A DNA stretch of 28,696 nucleotides from Methanosphaera sp. rholeuAM6 (GTDB lineage Archaea > Methanobacteriota > Methanobacteria > Methanobacteriales > Methanobacteriaceae): NCBI GenBank assembly GCA_003266105.1, contig MVAA01000073.1, positions 18,743-47,438 of the forward strand. The letters are read 5' to 3'. The notes under the pieces were generated by a model that saw only the letters and a list, made by a program, of their open reading frames with translations, was not told the origin of the DNA and did not search any database. Numbering within the stretch: the first letter of the stretch is position 1; the number at the start of each line of letters is the position of its first letter. This document shows, piece after piece, positions 16,307 to 23,522 of the stretch. Made by a program: the position numbers and the translations under genes.

Positions 16307-17297
16307 TTTCATCACCTTTCATTCTAGGATCTACATATTTATATAATATATCAGCTATTGTATTTCCACAAAATACGAAAATAGTACTTATCAATACAAT
16401 ACCCAACAATAAAGGTACGTCTGAACGTAGACCTGCTGCTACTGTAGCCTGACCTATTCCCGGATATGAAAAGATTTGTTCTACTAAAACTGCTCCACCA
16501 AACAATTCACTGAATGACATGAACTGTAATGTAATTGCAGGTAATAAAACATTTCTAATTCCGTGTCTAATAATTATACTCCAATGATTTTCACCTCTAG
16601 CTCTTGCAAATATGAAATAATCACTGTTTAAAATATTTACAAGCCTATCTCTAGTATATAATGCTATAGATGCTATTCCAACTATACTTAATGTAAATGC
16701 CGGCAGTATTAAACGTATTAACCAGTCCCAGAAGGTTACATCAGAAGCCATTGTTCCTACAGGAACTGCCAAACCAACAGGGAACCATCCCAGATAAACC
16801 GAGAATATTAACATTATTATTAATCCTATCCAGAAGGATGGTGCACATTGCAATATATAACAATATGTTTTAATTGCCTTGTCTATCCAAGAACCTCGAG
16901 TTCCACCAGCAATTATTCCCAATCCAAATCCCACTACTCCAGATATTATCCATGAAGTAATCATTAAGACTAATGAAGCCGTGAATTTTTGAATTATCAC
17001 ATTTACTACAGGTATTCTGTATATTAAAGATATTCCAAGATTCAATTGTAATAAATCAGCTAACCATGAAACAACCTTTTCTCCTAAAGGCACATCCACC
17101 TGCCAATAAGCACTTAAAGCTGCGATTTGTTGAGCACTAGCACCCATTTCTGCGGCGTATGATTTAACAGGATTTATAGGAGAAATTTCTACCATTATAA
17201 AACTAACTGCAGCAACAGCAACTAACAATATGAATAATCTAACTGCTTTATAACCTAAAAATTTTGCAAGTTTTTGAGAGTTAATAATAATAACCAT
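16299..17297 (-). CDS. ABC transporter permease, DppB/NikB type (system 2)
   Basis: A 332-aa permease, paralogous to the system 1 subunit: ISPINPVKSY after the first helix, WQVDVPLGEKVVSWL, a coupling loop in ARARGENHWSIIIRHGIRNV, then LPAITLQFMSFSELFGGAVL and VEQIFSYPGIGQ. The start is uncertain. ATG at 17297 directly abuts the only ribosome-like site (GGAG, 17298-17301), too close for normal use. A TTG at 17318 lacks a site. Alignment with system 1 would put the start near the Asn at residue 6, where only ATT codons occur. I give ATG 17297 as the working choice. It follows the binding-protein gene after a hairpin. Confidence 0.9.
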   Translation of the reverse strand: MVIIINSQKLAKFLGYKAVRLFILLVAVAAVSFIMVEISPINPVKSYAAEMGASAQQIAALSAYWQVDVPLGEKVVSWLADLLQLNLGISLIYRIPVVNVIIQKFTASLVLMITSWIISGVVGFGLGIIAGGTRGSWIDKAIKTYCYILQCAPSFWIGLIIMLIFSVYLGWFPVGLAVPVGTMASDVTFWDWLIRLILPAFTLSIVGIASIALYTRDRLVNILNSDYFIFARARGENHWSIIIRHGIRNVLLPAITLQFMSFSELFGGAVLVEQIFSYPGIGQATVAAGLRSDVPLLLGIVLISTIFVFCGNTIADILYKYVDPRMKGDENE

Positions 17298-17336
17298 CTC
17301 CTTTAAAAAAAAATTCAAAATTAGTTAAAAAAAAAA

Positions 17337-17359
17337 TAAAATAATAAAAAATTATTTTA
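17337..17359 (-). terminator. Intercistronic hairpin between binding-protein and permease genes (system 2)
   Basis: A 9-bp perfect stem, TAAAATAAT (17337-17345) with ATTATTTTA (17351-17359), loop of five A, four bases beyond the binding-protein stop codon. Its sequence differs from the system 1 hairpin but its position is the same, which supports a role in lowering downstream expression. Confidence 0.5.
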
Positions 17360-17363
17360 GATT

Positions 17364-18956
17364 TTAAGATGCTGTAGCATTAGTGGATGTCCAATCGTAA
17401 ACGTTACCCCAGATATCTCCACCGTGTGGGTAAATTGTATGGGTATCATCAGACATGTCAACAGAATCGCTTACGAACATTAAGTAATCGAGTGTTCCAA
17501 TCCATACATATGGTACATCAGGAGCTGCTGCTGGTTCTACTTGTGACCAGGTTGCATATGATGATTCAAGATTTGGATTAGCCATAGCTGCACTAATTAA
17601 TGCATCTACTGCAGTATTATTGTATGCTGCTGGATTACTGTATTCATTAGCTGCTACTTCAGAATCATAGAAGTTGTATAATTGATGTGGATCTGCTGAA
17701 CCTCCACCCCATACAATAGGTTGGTTAAACTTGGTTGTATCCATTTCATCCCAGGTTTTTCCGTTAGGTGTTGCTTCAATACCAAATTCTTTAACTTGTT
17801 CTGAGAATTGAAGTGCTACTGCTTGTCTTGTTGAGTCACTTGATGAATAATCAATATCGAATGATGCGGTTTGACCATCTTTTTCAACTATTCCATCACC
17901 GTTAGTGTCTGTCCATCCTCCAGCTGCTAGGATTCTTTTTGCTTCTTCTACATTACCATCTTCAATTGTATAATCTGAAGACCATGGTAATAATTTACTG
18001 GTACCAACATATGATACATTACCTAATCCGTTGTATGCACCATCAACCATTGCTGAACGGTTAATACCAACATTGATTGCTTCTCTTATTGCAGGGTCAG
18101 CTGTTACATTGTTTCCAATTATTATACCGTCTTCGTTTGTAGTTTCAGTATTTACTGGTAATCCAATGTATCTTACATCTAATGATGGATAAATTACTTG
18201 ATGCATTCCTTCAACTGTTTCGTTTGCATATGATAATGGAACTTCTACTATATCAACATCTCCTTTTTGAGCTGCTGCGAATGCTGCATCAGGTTCCATG
18301 AATAAATTAGTTATTTTTTCATAATATGGTTTTTTACCATAATAGTTTTCGTTTATTTCGAAAATTGCTTGTTGTCCTTTATCCCATTGTGCTAATTTGT
18401 ATGGTCCAGAACCTACTGGGTTTTCACCGTAAGTTTCATTATTGTAACTGTCAGAAGGTACAATACCAACTGAAGCTAATCTGTGGACAAATGAAGAATC
18501 TACATCGCTTAATACGAATTTGACATGAGTATCGTCTACAGCTTCTGCTTTATCTAAAGCATCTAAATTGGTTACACCAGTTTCTTTTGCTGTGTTATAT
18601 GTGAAAGCTACATCTTCAGCTGTTAATGGTGTATCATCTGTAAATTTAACTCCTTCTCTTAATTCTACATCAATTGTTTTTCCATCCCCGGATATTGTAT
18701 AACCGGTTGCTAAATCGTTTACTAATGATCCATTTCCATCATGTTTAAATATGGTACTTTGAATAAGAGGTTCTGTTCCTGTAGCCCAACCAGTTAATGG
18801 GTCAAAACCAGCTTCCGGTTCCCCTCCGTGGTTGGATACAGCCATTGCAAGCTCATTTTCAGCTCTTACAGTGGATGTTCCACTCATTGCAAAGGCTGCA
18901 ATAGCTATAATAGCTATTAAAGCAACGACTCCTCCAATTATATATTTCTTATCCAT
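17364..18956 (-). CDS. ABC transporter substrate-binding protein, peptide/nickel class (system 2)
   Basis: A 530-aa SBP_bac_5-family protein, paralogous to the system 1 protein. The N-terminus MDKKYIIGGVVALIAIIAI is a signal anchor without a lipobox Cys. The mature part starts HGGEPEAGFDPLTGW and continues with LVNDLATGY, AEDVAFTYNTAK, NPVGSGPYKLAQWDKGQQA and DPAIREAINVGINRSAMV. Both copies end in a tail of the form N-x-x-DWT-x-T-N. The two proteins have diverged most in the central and C-terminal ligand regions, so their ligands may differ. ATG at 18956 follows AGAGGT by about 6 bases. It is first in operon 2, behind the array at 19010-19160. Confidence 0.9.
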   Translation of the reverse strand: MDKKYIIGGVVALIAIIAIAAFAMSGTSTVRAENELAMAVSNHGGEPEAGFDPLTGWATGTEPLIQSTIFKHDGNGSLVNDLATGYTISGDGKTIDVELREGVKFTDDTPLTAEDVAFTYNTAKETGVTNLDALDKAEAVDDTHVKFVLSDVDSSFVHRLASVGIVPSDSYNNETYGENPVGSGPYKLAQWDKGQQAIFEINENYYGKKPYYEKITNLFMEPDAAFAAAQKGDVDIVEVPLSYANETVEGMHQVIYPSLDVRYIGLPVNTETTNEDGIIIGNNVTADPAIREAINVGINRSAMVDGAYNGLGNVSYVGTSKLLPWSSDYTIEDGNVEEAKRILAAGGWTDTNGDGIVEKDGQTASFDIDYSSSDSTRQAVALQFSEQVKEFGIEATPNGKTWDEMDTTKFNQPIVWGGGSADPHQLYNFYDSEVAANEYSNPAAYNNTAVDALISAAMANPNLESSYATWSQVEPAAAPDVPYVWIGTLDYLMFVSDSVDMSDDTHTIYPHGGDIWGNVYDWTSTNATAS

Positions 18957-19009
18957 AATGTTACCTCTAAATATAATTTAAAGAATTAATATTAAAATTT
19001 GAAAATTAG

Positions 19010-19160
19010 GTAATACTAAACCCCTGTATAAACAAAGAAAAGTAATACTTTTTCCAATATAAATATTAATGTTTATTAGTTTAATATTTAACATATATAA
19101 ATATTACTAATTATAATATTGGTATTACAAAATAAGTAAAAAAAATAAAAAAAGTAATAA
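19010..19160. promoter_or_regulatory. GTAATAC operator array upstream of ABC system 2
   Basis: Heptamer starts: GTAATAC 19010, GTAATAC 19042, ATATTAC 19101, GTATTAC 19122 and a degenerate GTAATAA 19154. Spacings are 32, 59, 21 and 32 bp, against 32, 60, 21 and 32 for the same sites before system 1. A TATA-like TTTATACAGG (minus strand, about 19023-19032) lies between the first two sites. The surrounding sequence is otherwise not similar, so the spacing is what has been kept. Confidence 0.68.
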
Positions 19161-19198
19161 AAAAAATAAAAAATTTTCAAAATATTAAATAACATCAG

Positions 19199-19798
19199 TT
19201 AAAGAACCAAATATGCTTCAATAATCGCTCCCACAACAACTAAAAACAAAACCCTCACCAATGTTAAAACCAAATCCTTAAATGGAACCTTTAATCTTGA
19301 TAACACATCACCAATACTTTTTCTAGAAATAATACCTGATAAAAAACGTATTTCCATCTTAGTTACAAGAAATGCTCCGGTTAATGATAATATTAAAGCA
19401 ATTACCTCAAATATGCCATAAGGTAAAACCTTAACAAATACATCCCAGAAAGACCCTGTTGCAAAAACATAACCTATCAACACCCCATTAAGTACAGTCA
19501 ACAGTACTGACGGAATTGAAAAAATCATTCCAAAAGCAATGACATAAATGTCAGAACAGAAATTGTTAGTAAACAGACCCATAAAATTATCGCTTACTGG
19601 TGCATTTAAACTTGCAATACCTGTTACTTCTATCATGATACCATTAGCAATATCACTGTATCCACCATAGTTATAAAAACCTGACAAAAGCGACAAAATT
19701 ACTATGGCTAACGAGAACAATAAAAAGACTTTATTACGTTTAAAATAATCCTTAAAATTTCCTTTATTAAAAATATCATTAAAAAATTTCTTCCACAT
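19199..19798 (-). CDS. SpoIIM-family (DUF95) membrane protein
   Basis: A 199-aa multi-pass membrane protein. Helices are expected near 24-41, 84-112 (two closely spaced), 125-146 and 176-198. The family motifs are FTNNF (76-80), LNGVLIGYV (103-111) and LPYGIFEVIA (125-134); in most relatives the last reads LPHGIFE, so the usual His is Tyr127 here. Despite the name, archaeal members have no sporulation role; they are thought to affect membranes or act with ABC-type partners, and the function here is unknown. It lies behind the upstream region of ABC operon 2 and is divergent from ilvB copy 1. The ATG at 19798 has no strong ribosome site. Confidence 0.8.
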   Translation of the reverse strand: MWKKFFNDIFNKGNFKDYFKRNKVFLLFSLAIVILSLLSGFYNYGGYSDIANGIMIEVTGIASLNAPVSDNFMGLFTNNFCSDIYVIAFGMIFSIPSVLLTVLNGVLIGYVFATGSFWDVFVKVLPYGIFEVIALILSLTGAFLVTKMEIRFLSGIISRKSIGDVLSRLKVPFKDLVLTLVRVLFLVVVGAIIEAYLVL

Positions 19799-19922
19799 TA
19801 CTCACATCACATCCTATAATAATATATATACATCAACAAAATTTAACTCTTATTCTAATTTACTAAAAACCATCCAAAAACACTAAAAAATATAACTTAA
19901 AAGACTACATAAATTATATTAT

Positions 19923-19943
19923 TATATATAAAATACAATGGTG
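19923..19943 (+). promoter_or_regulatory. TATA box and ribosome site of ilvB copy 1
   Basis: TATATATAAAATAC (from about 19923) is a good archaeal TATA box and GGTG (19940-19943) lies 6 bases before the ATG. If this TATA is used the leader would be very short; a second AT-rich box near 19911-19920 would give a slightly longer one. Confidence 0.4.
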
Positions 19944-19949
19944 TAAAAA

Positions 19950-21632
19950 ATGAAAGGCAGCCAACTGTTAATTAATAAGCTCAAAGAAAATGGTGTAAAA
20001 ACTATCTTCGGTTATCCCGGAGGAGTATTACTACCATTCTATGATGCACTATACGAATCAGACCTGGAACACATTCTGGTAAGACATGAACAAGCAGCAG
20101 CTCATGCTGCAGACGGATACGCAAGAGCATCAGGAAAAGTGGGAGTGTGCTTGGCAACAAGCGGACCTGGAGCTACCAACGTAACAACAGGTGTAGCAAC
20201 AGCACACATGGACTCATCACCCATAGTAGTATTAACAGGCCAAGTACCTACTAAAGCTATAGGTACAGACATGTTTCAAGAAGTAGACACCATTGGTATA
20301 ACAATGCCAATAAGTAAACACAACTACCAACCACGAAGCCCTGACAAAATAGTAGAATACATTGATAAAGCATTTTACATAGCTTCAACAGGAAGACCAG
20401 GACCCGTAGTAGTGGATTTGCCAAGAAATGCTTTGGAAGAAGATATAAACATAGAAGACTATGAAATAAACACTGAAATTCCCGGATACAAACCAACAAG
20501 AAAAGGAAACATCAAACAAATCAAAAAAGCCATAGAAGTAATAAATAATTCTCAAAAACCATTGATACTCGCAGGAGGAGGAGTAATTCTAGCAAATGCT
20601 TCAGAAGAACTTCTTAAATTTGCAACGTTGACCAACATACCAGTATGCACAACACTTATGGGAAAAGGATCAATATCAGAGGAACATCCACTTGGATTGG
20701 GCATGATTGGTATGCACGGAATTGAAACAACAAACATTGCACTAACGGAATGTGACTGTTTAATAGCAATAGGATGCAGATTCTCTGACCGCAGTACAAG
20801 TAATGGAGAACTATTCGCACCAAATGCAACAATAATACAAATTGATGTAGATCCGGCAGAAATAGGTAAAACAATAAACATTAACATCCCAATAGTTGGA
20901 GATGCAAAAGCAACACTGGAAGAATTCATAAACCAGGTTGAAAGCCCTGACACAACAAACTGGACCAGTCACATATCACAGATAATACAAGAAAACCAGC
21001 CAACCATATCCTATGACACTGTACCACTAAAACCACAACAATGCATAAAAGAAATAATGGAAGCAGTTACAGAAGACACAATCATAACTACAGATGTTGG
21101 ACAGAACCAGATGTGGATGGCACACTACTACAAGACAAGAAAACCAAGAACCTTCATATCAAGCGGAGGACTAGGAACAATGGGATTCGGACTACCCGCA
21201 GCAATAGGAGCACAGTTTGCAAAACCAGATGAAAACGTTTTAAGCATTGTAGGTGACGGAGGATTCCAAATGGTACTGCAAGAACTGGCAACAATCAAGG
21301 AACACGATCTTCCAATAGTCACCTGCGTACTAAACAATGACTATCTGGGAATGGTAGCTCAACTACAGAGACTGTTCAACGACCATGTATATCAGACAAA
21401 ATTCTATGATAATCCAGACTTTGTACAGCTAGCCAAAGCATACAAAATACGTGGAGAAGTAGTTGAAAAACCTGGAGAACTACGGGAAACAATACAGGAA
21501 GCATTAAAAACAAGGGAAGCAACAGTTATTGATATCAGAATTGATGCTAACGAACTGCTACCAATCGTTCCACCCGGAAGTGCACTTGACAAGATGAAAA
21601 CAAGCTTTGATGATGTGGAGGATTTACAATGA
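19950..21632 (+). CDS. ilvB: Acetolactate synthase, large (catalytic) subunit, copy 1
   Basis: AHAS condenses pyruvate with pyruvate or 2-ketobutyrate, the first shared step of valine, leucine and isoleucine synthesis. The 560-aa protein has the three ThDP-enzyme domains. VRHEQAAAHAADGYAR contains the catalytic Glu47; LATSGPGATN follows; GDGGFQ (435-440) with NN (462-463) forms the ThDP/Mg motif. The oddity is LGMVAQLQRL: the tryptophan of the usual MVxQWQ is Leu472. This is the position of Trp464 in E. coli AHAS II and Trp574 in Arabidopsis, which governs preference for 2-ketobutyrate and binding of several herbicides. This copy may therefore favour acetolactate (valine/leucine). Its TGA overlaps the ilvN start (ATGA). 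Confidence 0.95.
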   Translation: MKGSQLLINKLKENGVKTIFGYPGGVLLPFYDALYESDLEHILVRHEQAAAHAADGYARASGKVGVCLATSGPGATNVTTGVATAHMDSSPIVVLTGQVPTKAIGTDMFQEVDTIGITMPISKHNYQPRSPDKIVEYIDKAFYIASTGRPGPVVVDLPRNALEEDINIEDYEINTEIPGYKPTRKGNIKQIKKAIEVINNSQKPLILAGGGVILANASEELLKFATLTNIPVCTTLMGKGSISEEHPLGLGMIGMHGIETTNIALTECDCLIAIGCRFSDRSTSNGELFAPNATIIQIDVDPAEIGKTININIPIVGDAKATLEEFINQVESPDTTNWTSHISQIIQENQPTISYDTVPLKPQQCIKEIMEAVTEDTIITTDVGQNQMWMAHYYKTRKPRTFISSGGLGTMGFGLPAAIGAQFAKPDENVLSIVGDGGFQMVLQELATIKEHDLPIVTCVLNNDYLGMVAQLQRLFNDHVYQTKFYDNPDFVQLAKAYKIRGEVVEKPGELRETIQEALKTREATVIDIRIDANELLPIVPPGSALDKMKTSFDDVEDLQ

Positions 21633-22129
21633 ACCAGACAAACAAACACACCATAAGCATACTGGTAGAAAACAGGACAGGAGTACTTCAAAGAATAGCA
21701 GGACTATTCACAAGAAGAGACTTCAACATAGACAACATCTCAGTCGGAAAAACAGCAGAACCGGGAATATCAAGAATAACAATTACAACCTACGGAAACA
21801 ACAGGACACTGGAACAGATAATGAAACAACTGAACAAACTTATCGAAGTCCTTAAAGTACGAGAAATGAAACCAGAAACAACACTAAGAAGACAACTGGC
21901 ACTACTAAAAATACATGCACCAACAGAACAGAACAAATCAGAAATAATACAGTACACCGACATATTCAGAGGACACATAATAGACGTTACACCAAAAACC
22001 ATTACAATAGAAATCAGTGGAAAACCAGATAACATCAATGCTTTAATTGAGCTGTTACGCCCATATGGAATAAAAGAAATAGCAAAAACAGGAATAACAG
22101 CAATTACAAGAGGACAAAACACGTTGTAA
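21629..22129 (+). CDS. ilvN: Acetolactate synthase, small (regulatory) subunit, copy 1
   Basis: A 166-aa regulatory subunit that activates the catalytic subunit and usually confers feedback inhibition by branched-chain amino acids. The N-terminal ACT domain is clear: HTISILVENRTGVLQRIAGL, then RRDFNIDNISVG and ITITTYG. The second half (about 85-160) is the C-terminal ACT-like domain, starting near LRRQLALLKIHAP. The start ATG overlaps the ilvB stop as ATGA and has a strong ribosome site GGAGG 7 bases upstream. At the DNA level it is nearly identical over most of its length to copy 2, far more than the rest of the locus, except for the last 110 bases. Confidence 0.96.
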   Translation: MNQTNKHTISILVENRTGVLQRIAGLFTRRDFNIDNISVGKTAEPGISRITITTYGNNRTLEQIMKQLNKLIEVLKVREMKPETTLRRQLALLKIHAPTEQNKSEIIQYTDIFRGHIIDVTPKTITIEISGKPDNINALIELLRPYGIKEIAKTGITAITRGQNTL

Positions 22130-22185
22130 GATGGATTAAAGAAAAAAAGCTTTATGAAATGAAAAGTTCCAATATTTTCTTCATC

Positions 22186-22449
22186 TCATCCAATTTTCAT
22201 ATTAAATTTATCTGCAACAACCTGTAACATTATCCTGTTTTCCCTACTAAGGTTTATTTCTTTGATTGTTTTTGGTGAATGTCTTTTAAAGTTAACATAT
22301 GCTTGTGAAAATGATAATGATATGAATTGTATGTCTTCAAAGTTCAATGTTACTTCTTCATCCTCCTGATTATTAATTTTTTCAAACAATTCTTCCGCGA
22401 CCCAAACACTATCTAATGATAGAGCAAAGTTTTTTCGTAAATCAATCAT
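22186..22449 (-). CDS. STAS-like (DUF4325-type) small protein
   Basis: An 87-aa protein. Its centre, VTLNFEDIQFISLSFSQAYVNF, fits the STAS-like DUF4325 pattern of a beta strand, Asp, turn and a helix beginning with Ser-Phe. STAS proteins such as SpoIIAA bind GHKL kinases and are switched by serine phosphorylation; the serines in ISLSFS are the candidates. It overlaps the preceding GHKL ATPase gene by 4 bases (ATGA), so the two are translated together and probably interact. It lies between the two ilvBN operons but on the opposite strand. Archaea have no sigma factors, so the target cannot be a classical anti-sigma circuit. The function is unknown. Confidence 0.7.
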   Translation of the reverse strand: MIDLRKNFALSLDSVWVAEELFEKINNQEDEEVTLNFEDIQFISLSFSQAYVNFKRHSPKTIKEINLSRENRIMLQVVADKFNMKIG

Positions 22450-23303
22450 CTTTCTAATTCTCCTTTATATAGATATGGATTTGAAAATTCAAATTCTGCT
22501 AAATCCATGAATTGAGAAACTGAATTTTGCTTTAAACGTAATGTAATTAAAGTCCCATTTATTGCCTTTAAGTGACCATACTTATATTCATTTTTATCTT
22601 TGATATATAAATAACCATTTCTAGATGCTATTAATGCTTGTCCTTTGTTTTCTGTTATTAATTTATTGATTATCGTTCTAATGCCATTACCTCGTTCATT
22701 TAATAAATCATTAGAACCATTATTATGTCCTGTTGAATTTCTAGAAAGAGCTAATTCAATTGCATGACAATCATCCAGATAATCAACACCATGTTCTGTA
22801 TAATTCCCAGGTATGCTTACTCCATTATCGAAAATACAAATATCCATTTCATTTAAATCAGGATATATTTGAGCATAGTTTATACCCAAATCAATAGGAT
22901 GATTATTAAAAGCATGCTCATATATGTTGTTAGTTAATTCAGACACTATATAAGATTGAAACCACCACCCACCATAGTTATGATCCAAATTTTCTACAAA
23001 CTTCTCATACGAATCTTCTTTAATACGAATTTTAGATGTTGTTGGTATTTTCATAAATTTTCTATAGTCTGCATTTATAAATGTAGTTAAAGAAGTATTT
23101 TCTTGTTTAAGAATCATTTCAATGTAATCGTGAGTTTTATCTGATGCTAAAATTTTCCTATTGTATTTTTTTGCATAATGAATTATTGGAATTAATGTAG
23201 TTGGAGCAAGAAAATCATATTTTGTTGTGTCAATTACATCAAATGTCATATGATTATTAAGTATGTCTGCCAATTTGAAATAATCTTTTTCCAAAGTATC
23301 CAT
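22446..23303 (-). CDS. GHKL-type ATPase domain protein (histidine-kinase-like)
   Basis: A 285-aa protein. The C-terminal half is a HATPase_c/GHKL domain: N-box SELTNNIYEHA (121-131), G1 box DNGVSIPG (159-166) and G2 box ERGNGIRTI (203-211). There is no H-box, dimerisation helix, receiver or membrane segment. The first ~70 residues (FDVIDTTKYDFLAPTTLIPI and a following helix) look like a divergent STAS domain. This is the layout of ATPases paired with DUF4325 proteins, resembling anti-sigma kinases (SpoIIAB, RsbW) in fold only. It may act as a protein kinase, or as an ATP-driven switch, on its STAS partner; the output is unknown. ATG at 23303 has only a weak site, and a TATA-like ATATATAAAGG lies about 12 bases upstream. 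Confidence 0.78.
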   Translation of the reverse strand: MDTLEKDYFKLADILNNHMTFDVIDTTKYDFLAPTTLIPIIHYAKKYNRKILASDKTHDYIEMILKQENTSLTTFINADYRKFMKIPTTSKIRIKEDSYEKFVENLDHNYGGWWFQSYIVSELTNNIYEHAFNNHPIDLGINYAQIYPDLNEMDICIFDNGVSIPGNYTEHGVDYLDDCHAIELALSRNSTGHNNGSNDLLNERGNGIRTIINKLITENKGQALIASRNGYLYIKDKNEYKYGHLKAINGTLITLRLKQNSVSQFMDLAEFEFSNPYLYKGELER

Positions 23304-23390
23304 TTATCTCTAACCTTTATATATTGATTAATTAATTATTATATTTGTTTTAGTATTTATTTTAAATTGTACATTACCTCTTTAACAAAA

Positions 23391-23424
23391 GTAAATGTAC
23401 TCCCGTTTACTTATTAAAGTAAAC
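23391..23424. promoter_or_regulatory. Inverted repeat in the GHKL/ilvB2 divergent promoter region
   Basis: GTTTACTT (23405-23412) and AAGTAAAC (23417-23424) form a perfect 8-bp inverted repeat with a 4-base spacer. A third half-site, GTAAATGTAC, lies at 23391-23400. It sits 87 bp before the GHKL gene start and 98 bp before ilvB copy 2, so it could control either. It is not present before ilvB copy 1. Confidence 0.45.
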
Positions 23425-23522
23425 AAATATTATCTTTGAAATACATATTATATTATGAATAAATATTTTAGAAAAATTATCAAGATTATCGAATTATAAA
23501 TATGAACAAATGAGGGGAAAAT

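Noticed and set aside
13883..18956. A firm call of nickel transporter (nikABCDE).
   Set aside because: The Dpp, Opp and Nik families cannot be told apart reliably by eye; the binding proteins lack features that I could match to NikA with certainty.
19199..19798. The SpoIIM-like gene as a sixth component of ABC operon 2.
   Set aside because: It is upstream of the binding-protein gene and separated by the 242-bp regulatory region with T-rich sequence; nothing ties it to the transporter.
20257..20499. Open frames opposite to ilvB, ilvN, purD, argF and the ABC genes, up to about 180 codons.
   Set aside because: They are antisense to strongly supported genes, have no ribosome sites and have odd compositions rich in Ser, Leu or Cys.
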